From: an uncultured Clostridium sp.
GTDB lineage: Bacteria > Bacillota > Clostridia > Lachnospirales > Lachnospiraceae
NCBI RefSeq assembly: GCF_900547735.1
Contig: NZ_URHZ01000066.1
Location: 1-31,795 of the forward strand
Length of the DNA: 31,795 bases
Reading direction: 5' to 3'
How positions within the stretch are numbered: the first letter of the stretch is position 1; each line of letters begins with the position of its first letter. This document shows, in pieces, positions 1 to 8,207 of the stretch. The position numbers and the translations under genes were made by a program. The notes below the pieces were generated by a model. It did no database searches. It saw nothing but the letters and a program-made list of their open reading frames with translations, and had not been told where the DNA came from.

Positions 1-120
1 TATGCACTTCGAAGAGCGCGAGCGTTTCCCGAAGGAACTTTTTCTGCCCGGATTCACCACTCGCGACAACCTGAAAACCGGGACTGAAGACTCATAACCT
101 CCCCCTCACCATCCCGAACC
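1..120 (-). repeat. Truncated copy of dispersed palindromic element (family A, left end)
   Basis: Read on the minus strand, this stretch matches the right end of the window (31670-31795) and the left arm of the complete copy at 18.4 kb. The shared marks are GTCTTCAGTCCC (here the complement of 80-91), then AGGTTGTCGC, GAATCCGGGCAGAAAAAG and GGGAAACGCT. The window starts inside the element, so its other arm is not visible. No ORF is evident. The function is unknown. Because both window ends fall inside copies of the same repeat, this may be a contig boundary. Confidence 0.8.
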
Positions 121-191
121 CCGGCCTAACGGCGGCGTTCTCATTCCTCAATTAAATCCCTATTTCATACCTGAGCGTCAACAATATCAAG

Positions 192-448
192 AAACCCCGT
201 CTAAACGGGTTGACATCCCCGGCGATTATGTTAAATCCCTGTTTAGCATAAATGCAAAAATAAGGAATAGTAGGCTGAATGACATACCAGAGAGCTGCCG
301 GAAGGTGCGGGGCAGATATGAATATTTCAATAGAACTCGCCTTGGAGCAGCCTGTTGAAGGGAAGATGCGCGGCCATTCCGGCCGGAATCATGAAACCTG
401 CGGAGCAAGAACCGGTGTGAAATAGAGTGGTACTGCGCAGCGTGTAAT
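192..448 (+). promoter_or_regulatory. Orphan leucine T-box leader, shortened duplicate of the leuS leader
   Basis: Nearly identical over most of its length to the leuS T-box at 5129-5479. It keeps the promoter-like TTGACA (210-215), the Stem I features, a CTC (Leu) specifier at 336-338 and a T-box sequence AGAGTGGTACTGCG (424-437; the leuS copy reads ACCGCG). It differs from the leuS copy in three ways. About 94 nt of the region between Stem I and the antiterminator are missing. The -35/-10 spacer is one base shorter. The terminator is replaced by a small GCCCCT/AGGGGC hairpin (455-469) with no T run. No plus-strand gene follows; the next genes point the other way. It is probably a decaying duplicate, or it drives antisense RNA into the gene at 547-1278. 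Confidence 0.85.
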
Positions 449-475
449 CTAATAGCCCCTTATAGGGGCAGAACA

Positions 476-514
476 GGCCACCGGCTAAGCCGGTGGCCAT
501 GACTGGAAGTTTTT
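476..514. terminator. Perfect 10-bp hairpin, possible terminator
   Basis: GGCCACCGGC (476-485) pairs perfectly with 489-498 around a TAA loop. On the plus strand a TTTTT run comes 11 nt later (510-514), which is too far for a classical intrinsic terminator. On the minus strand it lies about 50 bp beyond the stop of the membrane-protein gene and has no T run. It could limit read-through between the orphan T-box and the convergent operon. Its role as a terminator is an inference. Confidence 0.4.
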
Positions 515-546
515 AACGGCCCCATGATTGAAGACGGTAAACTGGA

Positions 547-1278
547 TTAACAGGCTGATCCGCCGACACTGTCGGCGCTCACATCGACCATCGTAATAAG
601 ACCTTTCTTATGGAGTACATAGGCCCATCCGATTGCCACCGGGATGGATATCAGAATGGCAATGCCCTGATAGGACTGCATGTCCGGGATGAAGAGCAGC
701 GCCAGAACGGAGAGGAATGCCGGGGCGATGGCTACCAGGGATTTGTTTTTAATATATTTATCGGAGGATTCTCTGCCAAACACACCCATGACCAGGGCGC
801 CGATGAGGGCGGGAACGATATACTGGATGGCGGTTCTGAATACGGGCTGGGTCAGAACCGGGGCCAGGGGTTTTAAAAGCACAACTCCGAGGGCGATAAT
901 AATCGTTGTTTCGATCGAAGAAAGCGACACGGCCATTGTCGACACGGCATCGGCCTCCTGGGTGTTGGCTTCCACGCCCGCGATCTGCTGGGCGGAGATG
1001 ACAACCGGAAGTTTCAGGCTCATTACATTTCCCGTGATGAAGGTAATATAGGAAGAAGAGCCGAGAATCGGGGCGTAACCGATGATTTCCGCAAAATCAA
1101 TCGGAAGCATCAGGGCCAGCAGCCCGGCGCCGGACTGGATAATTGTCCCGGGATTGGGGAAACACTTGTAAACTATGCAGATGATCGTTGGAATTCCAAG
1201 CATAAACCCGACGGCAATCAAAGAGCCAATCCGGCCGATTCGGTGTACGCTGTCAATATATTTCTTATCTTCATTCAT
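547..1278 (-). CDS. Integral membrane protein, probable second subunit of a permease pair
   Basis: A 243-residue protein with about five or six hydrophobic segments (around residues 18-37, 45-65, 115-140, 150-168, 182-200 and 205-222). I do not recognise a named family with certainty. The start ATG follows GGAGGG at a good distance. It is the last gene of a three-gene operon (M20 amidohydrolase, 237-aa membrane protein, this gene), 15 bp after its neighbour. Two small membrane proteins of equal size beside a cytoplasmic amidohydrolase suggest a heteromeric carrier for the amidohydrolase substrate. That role is inferred from context only. An antisense transcript from the orphan T-box upstream on the plus strand would run into this gene. 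Confidence 0.8.
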   Translation of the reverse strand: MNEDKKYIDSVHRIGRIGSLIAVGFMLGIPTIICIVYKCFPNPGTIIQSGAGLLALMLPIDFAEIIGYAPILGSSSYITFITGNVMSLKLPVVISAQQIAGVEANTQEADAVSTMAVSLSSIETTIIIALGVVLLKPLAPVLTQPVFRTAIQYIVPALIGALVMGVFGRESSDKYIKNKSLVAIAPAFLSVLALLFIPDMQSYQGIAILISIPVAIGWAYVLHKKGLITMVDVSADSVGGSAC

Positions 1279-1293
1279 ATTTATACCCTCCGA

Positions 1294-2007
1294 TTAAAAA
1301 AGTTGAGTCCACAAAACTGCGGATGCCATTCCGAGAAGCAGTGTAAACGCCATGACGAAGTCTCCCAGCCATGACCAGCCCATTTTTTTGCCGATCAGGG
1401 CAAGAAGGTAGGAGATGCCGACGCTGGAGATAAGAACCATTGTGGCAACCTTTCCCTGGAAAATCTGGAAAGGAATCAGGACCGCCATCAGGGCCAGCAT
1501 CAGGGAACCGTTGATAATCTGCCCGAAGGAGCTTTTGGACTGTCCGAGCTTACTCACACCGGTAATAATCTGCTTGCCGAACAGGGCGTTGATAATGACG
1601 CCTGCGATAATACCCATACTCATGACAAACATGATGGCGCAGAATGTGGATGCCTCCGACTGGGCCGCCGATGTAATATCGGTAAAGCCCATGGCGGATG
1701 TTGCCAGCTCCGCCGCAATCAGTTCATAGGAAACATCTCCTACAACGCTTAAACGGAACCAGGACCACGGTATTCCAATCACGGCGGTGAGGGAAACCAG
1801 CCCGACGATGACGGCCAGTGAGGGAACGATGGTGACTAAAAGCGTATTTTTGTGAATCTTTGCAATGCTCTCCCGGGAAATGCCGAGTTGTATCGCCCTT
1901 CGGTAAGATTTAATATAGAAGACTATACACAGGCCGACCATGAAAAGCAGCCCGGCGATTACCAGCGTGTAAAGCAGGCCGCCGCCCGATACATCAGAAT
2001 ATGTCAT
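1294..2007 (-). CDS. Integral membrane protein (DUF5058-like), probable permease subunit
   Basis: A 237-residue hydrophobic protein with about six membrane spans: an N-terminal helix near residues 12-30, then segments near 52-75, 120-142, 163-180, 185-203 and 213-234. From memory it resembles the DUF5058 family of Firmicutes, which often neighbours amidohydrolases; this was not checked against a database. The ATG has an excellent AAAGGAGG site 9 bases upstream. It lies 58 bp downstream of the M20 gene and 15 bp upstream of the second membrane gene, so the three are probably co-transcribed. Pairing with the next gene suggests a two-subunit transporter; the substrate is unknown. Confidence 0.8.
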   Translation of the reverse strand: MTYSDVSGGGLLYTLVIAGLLFMVGLCIVFYIKSYRRAIQLGISRESIAKIHKNTLLVTIVPSLAVIVGLVSLTAVIGIPWSWFRLSVVGDVSYELIAAELATSAMGFTDITSAAQSEASTFCAIMFVMSMGIIAGVIINALFGKQIITGVSKLGQSKSSFGQIINGSLMLALMAVLIPFQIFQGKVATMVLISSVGISYLLALIGKKMGWSWLGDFVMAFTLLLGMASAVLWTQLF

Positions 2008-2065
2008 AATTTATTTCCTCCTTTGTTTTCAAAGAAATGCACTCTCTATTTTCTGGATTGGCCGT

Positions 2066-3505
2066 TCAGTCCGTCTGTGACTGCGCCTCAGGCGTCACTT
2101 CGGGCGGAATCGGACAGACGTAACCTCCTGGAACCGTGGCTTTCAGTTCGGCCTTTGCTTTTTCTAACAGCTCCGGCTCTTCCAAAAGACGGCAGGCCGT
2201 GTATGCCATGACTTTTCCCGCATACAGAAGGCCTTCATGCGCAATGGGGCTGTTGGCCTGGGCGGTAAGCTGCCAGGAATGCTCCGGGGTGCCGAGAACG
2301 GCGGTTGTTGCAACCATCTGTGCGGTCGGGACGATATAGGATACATCCCCTACATCGGTGGAGCCGGGCAGACAGCAGGAGAGAGGGTGGTATCCGAACG
2401 CCTTGCCTAAGAGCACGCGATCCGTGAGGGAGGCGGCTGCTTCGGGTTCACAGTACATGGTGAGATGTTCAAAAATGGTGCCCTTATCCTCCACACTAAT
2501 GGAATTCGTCATCGCGGCTGCGAATTCTTCGGCCTGCCGGCTGAATTGGATGCCGCCCAGTTCCAGATTGCACTCACCCATGACAGAGGAGAGAATCCGG
2601 TTGGGAATATAGTCCGAAAGAGCGCTCTTAACCTCAACGGTCAGCGTGGTTTCGGTCATCATGGCGGCTCCCTGCGCAACTTTTACAACGCGGGGGTAAA
2701 TCTCCATAATCTGGCTGTTCTTTGGTGCACGTATGTAATAGTAGAGCGTTGCGCTGTCCTGGACCACATTCGGGGCGGAGCCGCCCGTATCCAGAAATGC
2801 ATAGTGGATTCTGGCCTGATCAATAATATGTTCCCGCAAAAAGTTGACGCCCACATTCATCAGTTCCGCGGCATCCAGCGCGCTGCGCCCAAGATGAGGG
2901 GAGGAAGCGGCATGGGCGGAGACGCCCTTAAATTTAAACAGAACACAGTAGTCGGCCAGGGATGAGGCGGCAAAGATTCCGGTGCAGGAATCGGGATGCC
3001 AGGTGAGAGCGGCATCCAGTGAATCAAAAATGCCTTCCCTTGCCATAAATGCTTTACCGCAGCCGGATTCCTCTGCGGGACAGCCGAGATAAACAACGGT
3101 GCCTGTGAGGCCTGTTTCTTTCAGATAATCCTTAAAGGCAACCGCAGCGGCGAGGGAACCAGCTCCCAGCGCATTGTGGCCGCACCCGTGCCCGGCGGCT
3201 CCCTCGGAGACGGGACGCTTAACCGCAGTCATGGCCTGCTGGCTGAGGGACGGCAGGGCGTCGTATTCACCGAGAAAACCGATGACCGGACTGCCGTGGC
3301 CAAAGGTTCCCCGAAACGCCGTCCCGATACCGGCGATACCGCGCTCCACCTGAAAATCTTCCCGGATCAGGGCATCAATTATAATATCGGATGATTTGAA
3401 TTCCTCAAAACCCAGTTCCGGGTTTTCCCATACCTGTTCACTCACCCCGATGAACAGGTCCTTTTTTTCCTCTACGAACTTACAGATATTTTCTTTTACT
3501 CCCAT
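2066..3505 (-). CDS. M20-family metallo-amidohydrolase, AbgB-like
   Basis: A 479-residue zinc-type amidohydrolase of the M20 (AbgB / aminobenzoyl-glutamate hydrolase subunit B) type; E. coli AbgB has nearly the same length. Visible marks are LGEYDALP near residue 78, the metal-binding GHGCGHN near 105-111, the catalytic/metal PAEESGCGK, a second metal histidine in ALTWHPD, the dimerisation-domain SAHAASSPHLGRSA and a C-terminal TDVGDVS. The start is placed at ATG 3505 because AGGAG lies 9 bases upstream. An in-frame TTG at 3511 is only 3 bases from that site. It is the first gene of an operon with two membrane proteins, so its substrate is probably imported by them. The substrate could be p-aminobenzoyl-glutamate or another N-acyl amino acid; the sequence does not decide. 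Confidence 0.92.
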   Translation of the reverse strand: MGVKENICKFVEEKKDLFIGVSEQVWENPELGFEEFKSSDIIIDALIREDFQVERGIAGIGTAFRGTFGHGSPVIGFLGEYDALPSLSQQAMTAVKRPVSEGAAGHGCGHNALGAGSLAAAVAFKDYLKETGLTGTVVYLGCPAEESGCGKAFMAREGIFDSLDAALTWHPDSCTGIFAASSLADYCVLFKFKGVSAHAASSPHLGRSALDAAELMNVGVNFLREHIIDQARIHYAFLDTGGSAPNVVQDSATLYYYIRAPKNSQIMEIYPRVVKVAQGAAMMTETTLTVEVKSALSDYIPNRILSSVMGECNLELGGIQFSRQAEEFAAAMTNSISVEDKGTIFEHLTMYCEPEAAASLTDRVLLGKAFGYHPLSCCLPGSTDVGDVSYIVPTAQMVATTAVLGTPEHSWQLTAQANSPIAHEGLLYAGKVMAYTACRLLEEPELLEKAKAELKATVPGGYVCPIPPEVTPEAQSQTD

Positions 3506-3605
3506 TGACAAATTCTCCTTTGTTTAAAAATTCCCTGAATACAGCGGCATGCACACCGGCGGAAAAGTATTTAAAGAATGGTTTAAAGAACGTTCTTTTT
3601 ATATG

Positions 3606-3634
3606 ATTATATATACGCAAGGTACTGTTGACAA
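3606..3634 (-). promoter_or_regulatory. Promoter of the M20/permease operon
   Basis: On the minus strand, TTGTCA (3629-3634) and a perfect TATAAT (3606-3611) are separated by 17 bases. It reads towards the M20 gene, leaving a leader of about 95 nt. It lies back to back with the regulator promoter 67 bases away, the usual arrangement for a regulator controlling a divergent operon. Confidence 0.8.
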
Positions 3635-3700
3635 TGTCTATATTAGATAAAAAATAGAAGAAATATTGTACAAATTGCATAATCATGACGGCTGCATTGC

Positions 3701-3729
3701 TTGACATTCACTATGATAGCCTGTATGAT
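3701..3729 (+). promoter_or_regulatory. Promoter of the divergent regulator gene
   Basis: A consensus TTGACA (3701-3706), a 17-base spacer and TATGAT (3724-3729). Transcription should start near 3736, about 35 nt before the regulator ATG. Confidence 0.85.
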
Positions 3730-3770
3730 AAACGTGAAAATAAAAATAAAATTCGGGGGTTTAGTGATTC

Positions 3771-5114
3771 ATGTGCTATAAAATTGCAATGTTGCTGAAA
3801 CCGGCTCTGATCGATTATTGTAAAGAACAGATGAAGGAGCCTCCCAGGGGAGTCGAACTGACCTATATCCCATACACTGAGGCAAAAGAGTTTGAGAAGG
3901 TCAGCTATGACATCCATGAGAATTTTGATGGGGTAATCACCAGCGGTTCGTGGCCGGATTCCATTCTGGAACGCCTGGAGTGGACGAAAACGATGTGCAA
4001 ATCCTATTTTGATTTTGATATAGAAAATACATACCGCCTCATTTTAAGCGAACTTCTGCTCCATCCCGGCCTGAGCATCGAACAGATTGGCATTGATGTC
4101 CTCGGCAGCAGGTGGACGCTTGGTGAAGTGATTCTTGAGGATCGGATGCACTCCCTGGTGGATGATATGGAGAGAGATAAGAAGAGCGTAGATTCTTATG
4201 AGGATATGGAGCTGGAAGAGCAGAGGATGACCGATGAATACCTGATGCTTTTTAAAGAGGGCAGAATCCGGTCGGTTCTGACTTCGTCTTTGTATGTGGC
4301 CGATGCCCTGAATGCAGAGGGCTGTTCCTGCAGCTATATTTTCCCCAGTCTCAATATGATGAATTATGTGATAGGGAATGTCTGCCACGCGATTGACTTA
4401 AAGCGCGCCCGCGGCGGCAGTCCGGCCGTGATACGGATCGATCTGCATCTGGATGCGGAGGAGAACACCTATGAGAAGGCCCAGCGTGTGATTTCCCTGA
4501 AGAAGTCCCTGTCGGATTTTGTGCAGAGGGAATGCGGCAGACTGACGCTTAAAAGCGGGAACGAATATTTTGAGATTTATACGGTGCAGGAAGAGCTGGC
4601 CAGGCTGACAAACAGGTATACCGGCTGTCCGCTTACGGAATTCCTCGATAAGATGGAGCGTGAGGCGGTTTCGATTGGATACGGGGTCGGGGCGGATTTT
4701 TATCAGGCCCGTTCCAACGCGGTGAATGCGAGCAGTTATGCCCATAGCTGCCGGGACAAGACGGCAACCAGCTTTCTGCTGGATGAAGAAAACCGGCTTA
4801 CGGAACTGTCTTCCGGTCATGAGGATATGCCGTCGGACAAGACGGGAATCCCCCAGGAGTATATCAACGAGGTGGCATATCAGGTGAAACTTTCCTCCGC
4901 CACGCTGATGAAGATTATCAATACGCTCAGAGCCGAGGGGACCAATGAGATATCCTCCACAGAGCTGATCAGCCGCCTGGGAGTGTCGCTTCGGACCGCG
5001 AACCACTATCTTGCCAATCTGAAGAACAACGGCAAGGCGGAGATTATCGGCAAGAAGAGACCGAATGGAAAAGGACCGAATATCAGCATTTATAAAATAG
5101 ATCTTCCCTTTTAA
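3771..5114 (+). CDS. Putative transcriptional regulator, ligand-sensing N-terminus and winged-HTH C-terminus
   Basis: A 447-residue soluble protein. The first ~70 residues, including FDGVITSGSWPDSIL near 52-66, resemble the N-terminal sensing fold of PrpR-type regulators. A central segment near 305-345 (GADFYQARSNAVNAS and what follows) looks like a degenerate GGDEF-like module lacking a catalytic motif. The C-terminal ~60 residues (SSTELISRLGVSLRTANHYL, then NGKAEIIGKKRPNGKG) form a typical helix-turn-helix plus wing. No known family name can be given with confidence. Its own promoter diverges from the M20/permease operon, so control of that operon is the likely job. A GGGGGT ribosome site is 10 bases before the ATG. 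It ends 14 bases before the second T-box repeat. Confidence 0.75.
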   Translation: MCYKIAMLLKPALIDYCKEQMKEPPRGVELTYIPYTEAKEFEKVSYDIHENFDGVITSGSWPDSILERLEWTKTMCKSYFDFDIENTYRLILSELLLHPGLSIEQIGIDVLGSRWTLGEVILEDRMHSLVDDMERDKKSVDSYEDMELEEQRMTDEYLMLFKEGRIRSVLTSSLYVADALNAEGCSCSYIFPSLNMMNYVIGNVCHAIDLKRARGGSPAVIRIDLHLDAEENTYEKAQRVISLKKSLSDFVQRECGRLTLKSGNEYFEIYTVQEELARLTNRYTGCPLTEFLDKMEREAVSIGYGVGADFYQARSNAVNASSYAHSCRDKTATSFLLDEENRLTELSSGHEDMPSDKTGIPQEYINEVAYQVKLSSATLMKIINTLRAEGTNEISSTELISRLGVSLRTANHYLANLKNNGKAEIIGKKRPNGKGPNISIYKIDLPF

Positions 5115-5128
5115 CCCGTATTCAGCCA

Positions 5129-5522
5129 AAACCCCGTCTAAACGGGTTGACATCCCCCGGCGATTATGTTAAATTATTGTTTAGCATAAATGCAAAGATA
5201 AGGAATAGTAGGCTGAATGACATACCAGAGAGCTGCCGGAAGGTGCGAGGCAGATATGAATAGTTCAGTCGAACTCGCCTTGGAGCAGCCTGTTGAAGGG
5301 AAGAGGCGCGGACATTCCGTCCGGTGCAGGGAAGTTCCTGTGTAGGCAGAGCCGGGATCCGGCCGTTATATGGAGTAGAAAGAGCATACCGTTTACCGCA
5401 AAGGCCGAACCGGCCGGAACCATGAAACCTGCGGAGCAATAACCGGTGTGAAATAGAGTGGTACCGCGTAGCGTGTAATATTGCCCTGCGTCTCTATGAT
5501 AGTAGAGATGCAGGCTTTTTTT
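5129..5522 (+). promoter_or_regulatory. Leucine T-box riboswitch of leuS, with promoter and terminator
   Basis: Promoter TTGACA (5147-5152), 17 bases, TAAATT (5170-5175). The leader RNA has a Stem I with an AG-rich apical region (CCAGAGAGCTGCCGGAAGGT), a specifier CTC (5274-5276, leucine) and the conserved T-box AGAGTGGTACCGCG (5455-5468). A strong intrinsic terminator follows: GCCCTGC.. at 5483-5496 pairs with TAGAGATGCAGGC 5503-5515, then seven T. Uncharged tRNA-Leu should pair with the specifier and T-box and allow read-through into leuS. A short hairpin at 5129-5147 (ACCCCGT/ACGGGTT) lies upstream and is also part of the duplicated segment. Confidence 0.95.
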
Positions 5523-5580
5523 ATATCATAGGATAGTGCTCCTGTGATATAAAAAGCTCTCCGGGCAGGAAGCGCTGCAT
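5521..5580 (+). repeat. Short dispersed hairpin repeat (family B, copy 1)
   Basis: A palindrome, ATATCATAGGA paired with TCCTGTGATAT around TAGTGC, is followed by AAAAAGCTCTCCGGGCAGGA. The same layout recurs inverted at 18080-18133 and direct at 19376-19430. Here it lies in the leuS 5' leader between the T-box terminator and the ribosome site. Function unknown. Confidence 0.7.
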
Positions 5581-5605
5581 ATAAATTGAAACAGGAGGAA
5601 ATGAA

Positions 5606-8017
5606 ATGTCACAGTACAATCATACCGCCATTGAGAAAAAATGGCGTGAAAACTGGGAAAAGAACCCGATCAATGTAAATGACGGAGAGAAGGAGAAATA
5701 CTACTGCCTTGATATGTTCCCATATCCGTCGGGAAGCGGCCTTCATGTAGGACACTGGAGAGGCTATGTCATCTCTGATGTGTGGAGCCGTTACCAGTTA
5801 TTAAAGGGAAAATATGTCATCCATCCGATGGGCTGGGATGCTTTCGGCCTTCCGGCAGAGAACTATGCCATCAAGATGGGCGTTCATCCGGCTATCTCCA
5901 CCGCGGAGAATGTAAAGAATATCAAACGCCAGATCGGTGAGATTGCGGCAATCTATGACTGGGATATGGAAGTAAATACCACGGATCCCGGATTTTATAA
6001 ATGGACCCAGTGGATTTTCGTTCAGATGTTCAAAAAAGGCCTTGCCTATGAGAAGGAATTCCCGATCAACTGGTGCCCGTCCTGTAAGACAGGCCTTGCC
6101 AACGAGGAAGTCGTAAACGGCTGCTGCGAACGCTGCGGAACCGCCGTGACCAAGAAGAACCTGCGCCAGTGGATGCTCAAAATCACGGCATATGCAGAGC
6201 GCCTCTTAAATGATCTCGACAAGCTTGACTGGCCTGAGAAGGTTAAGAAGATGCAGACCGACTGGATTGGCAAATCTTACGGCGCAGAAGTAGACTTTAA
6301 GGTGGACGGAAGAGACGAGAAGATCACGGTTTATACAACAAGGCCCGACACCCTTTACGGAGCGACATTCATGGTCCTTGCACCGGAGCACAGCCTGGCG
6401 AAGAGCCTGGCTACGGACGAGACAAGGGAAGACGTGGAGAAATACATTTTTGACGCCTCAATGAAATCCAATGTGGACCGTCTCCAGGATAAAGAAAAGA
6501 CCGGCGTATTTACCGGTTCCTATGCAATCAATCCGTTAAACGGCGAGAAGACCCCGATCTGGCTGTCCGACTATGTACTGGCAGATTACGGTACGGGAGC
6601 CATCATGTGCGTTCCGGCCCACGACGACCGTGACTTTGAGTTTGCGAAAAAATTCAATATCCCGATTATCCAGGTTATCGCTAAGGACGGCAAAGAAATC
6701 GAGAATATGACCGAGGCCTATACCGAGGCAAGCGGAGTCATGATCAATTCCGGCGAGTGGAACGGCATGGAGTCGTCCGTACTCAAACAGGAAGCTCCTG
6801 CCATGATCGAGGAGAGGGGACTGGGCAAAAAGACGGTCAACTACAAACTGCGTGACTGGGTATTTTCCCGTCAGCGTTACTGGGGAGAGCCAATCCCGAT
6901 CATCCACTGTCCGAACTGCGGCAACGTGCCGGTACCGGAGGATCAGCTTCCGTTAGAGCTTCCGAAAGTGGAGAGCTACCAGCCGACAGGAACCGGGGAA
7001 TCACCTCTTGCAGGTATTGACGAGTGGGTCAACACCACATGCCCGTGCTGTGGCGCGCCTGCAAAGAGAGAGACCAACACCATGCCTCAGTGGGCAGGTT
7101 CCTCCTGGTATTTCCTCCGCTATGTGGACAGCAAAAACAATGAAGAACTGGTTTCCAGGGAAAAAGCAGACAAATATCTGCCGGTTGACATGTATATCGG
7201 CGGCGTAGAGCATGCGGTCCTTCACCTTCTTTACTCCCGTTTCTATACGAAGTTCCTCTGCGACATCGGAGCCATCGATTTCGATGAACCGTTTAAGAAG
7301 CTGTTTAACCAGGGCATGATCACCGGCAAGAACGGTATCAAGATGAGCAAATCCAAGGGCAACGTGGTTTCCCCCGACGATCTGGTGCGTGACTACGGCT
7401 GTGACTCGCTGCGTCTCTATGAATTATTCGTGGGACCGCCGGAGCTGGATGCCGAGTGGGACGACAGGGGAATCGAGGGCGTATCGCGTTTCCTGAACCG
7501 TTTCCACAACCTTGTAATGGAAAATAAGGATAAGGATATTGCGGCGACTAAGGAAATGATTAAGCTCCGCCACAAGCTGGTGTTCGACATTGAACAGAGA
7601 TTTGAGCAGTTCAGCCTGAACACCGTTATCTCGGGATTCATGGAGTATAATAACAAGCTCATCGACCTGGCTAAGAAAGAGGGCGGTATCGACAAAGAAA
7701 CCCTCAGGACATTTGTAATCCTTCTGGCCCCGTTTGCACCTCATCTGGGTGAAGAACTGTGGCAGGTGCTGGGCGGTACGGACAGCGTATTCCACGAGAC
7801 ATGGCCGGAATGCGATCCGGAGCTGATGAAGGACGATGAGAAAGAGATCGCCGTCCAGATTAACGGCAAGACAAGAGCCGTCGTAACACTTCCCGCCGAT
7901 GTATCGAAAGAAGACGCAATCGCGGCGGGCAAAGAGGCGCTCGGGGACAAACTGACCGGAAACGTAGTGAAAGAAATCTATGTACCGGGCAGAATCGTCA
8001 ACATCGTAATGAAATAA
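5606..8017 (+). CDS. leuS: Leucyl-tRNA synthetase
   Basis: An 803-residue class I aminoacyl-tRNA synthetase charging tRNA-Leu in the cytoplasm. The HIGH motif reads HVGH (47-50) after PYPSGSGL. KMSKS is at 579-583. The CP1 editing domain carries the usual threonine-rich TTRPDTLYGATF and a GTGAIMCVPAHDDRD segment. Zinc-like CPSC/CERC and CPNC/CPCC cysteine pairs and the C-terminal ETWPECDPE and VNGK-type tail domain (QINGKTRAVV) are present. The length is normal for bacterial LeuS. AGGAGG ends 7 bases before the ATG. The leucine T-box upstream makes expression dependent on leucine starvation. No sign of damage. Confidence 0.98.
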   Translation: MSQYNHTAIEKKWRENWEKNPINVNDGEKEKYYCLDMFPYPSGSGLHVGHWRGYVISDVWSRYQLLKGKYVIHPMGWDAFGLPAENYAIKMGVHPAISTAENVKNIKRQIGEIAAIYDWDMEVNTTDPGFYKWTQWIFVQMFKKGLAYEKEFPINWCPSCKTGLANEEVVNGCCERCGTAVTKKNLRQWMLKITAYAERLLNDLDKLDWPEKVKKMQTDWIGKSYGAEVDFKVDGRDEKITVYTTRPDTLYGATFMVLAPEHSLAKSLATDETREDVEKYIFDASMKSNVDRLQDKEKTGVFTGSYAINPLNGEKTPIWLSDYVLADYGTGAIMCVPAHDDRDFEFAKKFNIPIIQVIAKDGKEIENMTEAYTEASGVMINSGEWNGMESSVLKQEAPAMIEERGLGKKTVNYKLRDWVFSRQRYWGEPIPIIHCPNCGNVPVPEDQLPLELPKVESYQPTGTGESPLAGIDEWVNTTCPCCGAPAKRETNTMPQWAGSSWYFLRYVDSKNNEELVSREKADKYLPVDMYIGGVEHAVLHLLYSRFYTKFLCDIGAIDFDEPFKKLFNQGMITGKNGIKMSKSKGNVVSPDDLVRDYGCDSLRLYELFVGPPELDAEWDDRGIEGVSRFLNRFHNLVMENKDKDIAATKEMIKLRHKLVFDIEQRFEQFSLNTVISGFMEYNNKLIDLAKKEGGIDKETLRTFVILLAPFAPHLGEELWQVLGGTDSVFHETWPECDPELMKDDEKEIAVQINGKTRAVVTLPADVSKEDAIAAGKEALGDKLTGNVVKEIYVPGRIVNIVMK

Positions 8018-8099
8018 GTGTAATGAATCAAGGATTCGATTGCAATAAAATAATGAACCGTATGCCCCATGGGCTTTTCATTGCAAATCAATAAAACAG

Positions 8100-8136
8100 C
8101 GCAGGCAATGCAGTAAAAACATTGCCTGCGAATTTT
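8100..8136 (+). terminator. Intrinsic terminator after leuS
   Basis: A perfect 11-bp stem, CGCAGGCAATG (8100-8110) with its complement at 8120-8130, is followed by AATTTTG. A weaker 4-bp GCCC/GGGC hairpin with TTTT lies at 8064-8078. Confidence 0.75.
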
Positions 8137-8163
8137 GTATAAAAGCAGACTTTTTTTCAAAAC

Positions 8164-8178
8164 TATGGTAAAATATAA
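8164..8178 (+). promoter_or_regulatory. Extended -10 promoter for the diguanylate-cyclase-like gene
   Basis: CTATGGTAAAATATA carries TGG directly before TAAAAT, an extended -10 element, and no good -35 is visible. The same CTATGGTAAAATAT string is the -10 region of the molybdenum hydroxylase operon (21863-21876). Confidence 0.55.
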
Positions 8179-8207
8179 ACAAAATAAGTAAATACAGAGG
8201 CAGAAAA

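Noticed and set aside
226..408. Minus-strand ORF beginning MLRRFHDSG, with a sister at 5164-5439
   Set aside because: Both are the antisense of the two T-box leaders; the shared protein sequence simply reflects conserved RNA. No ribosome site is present.
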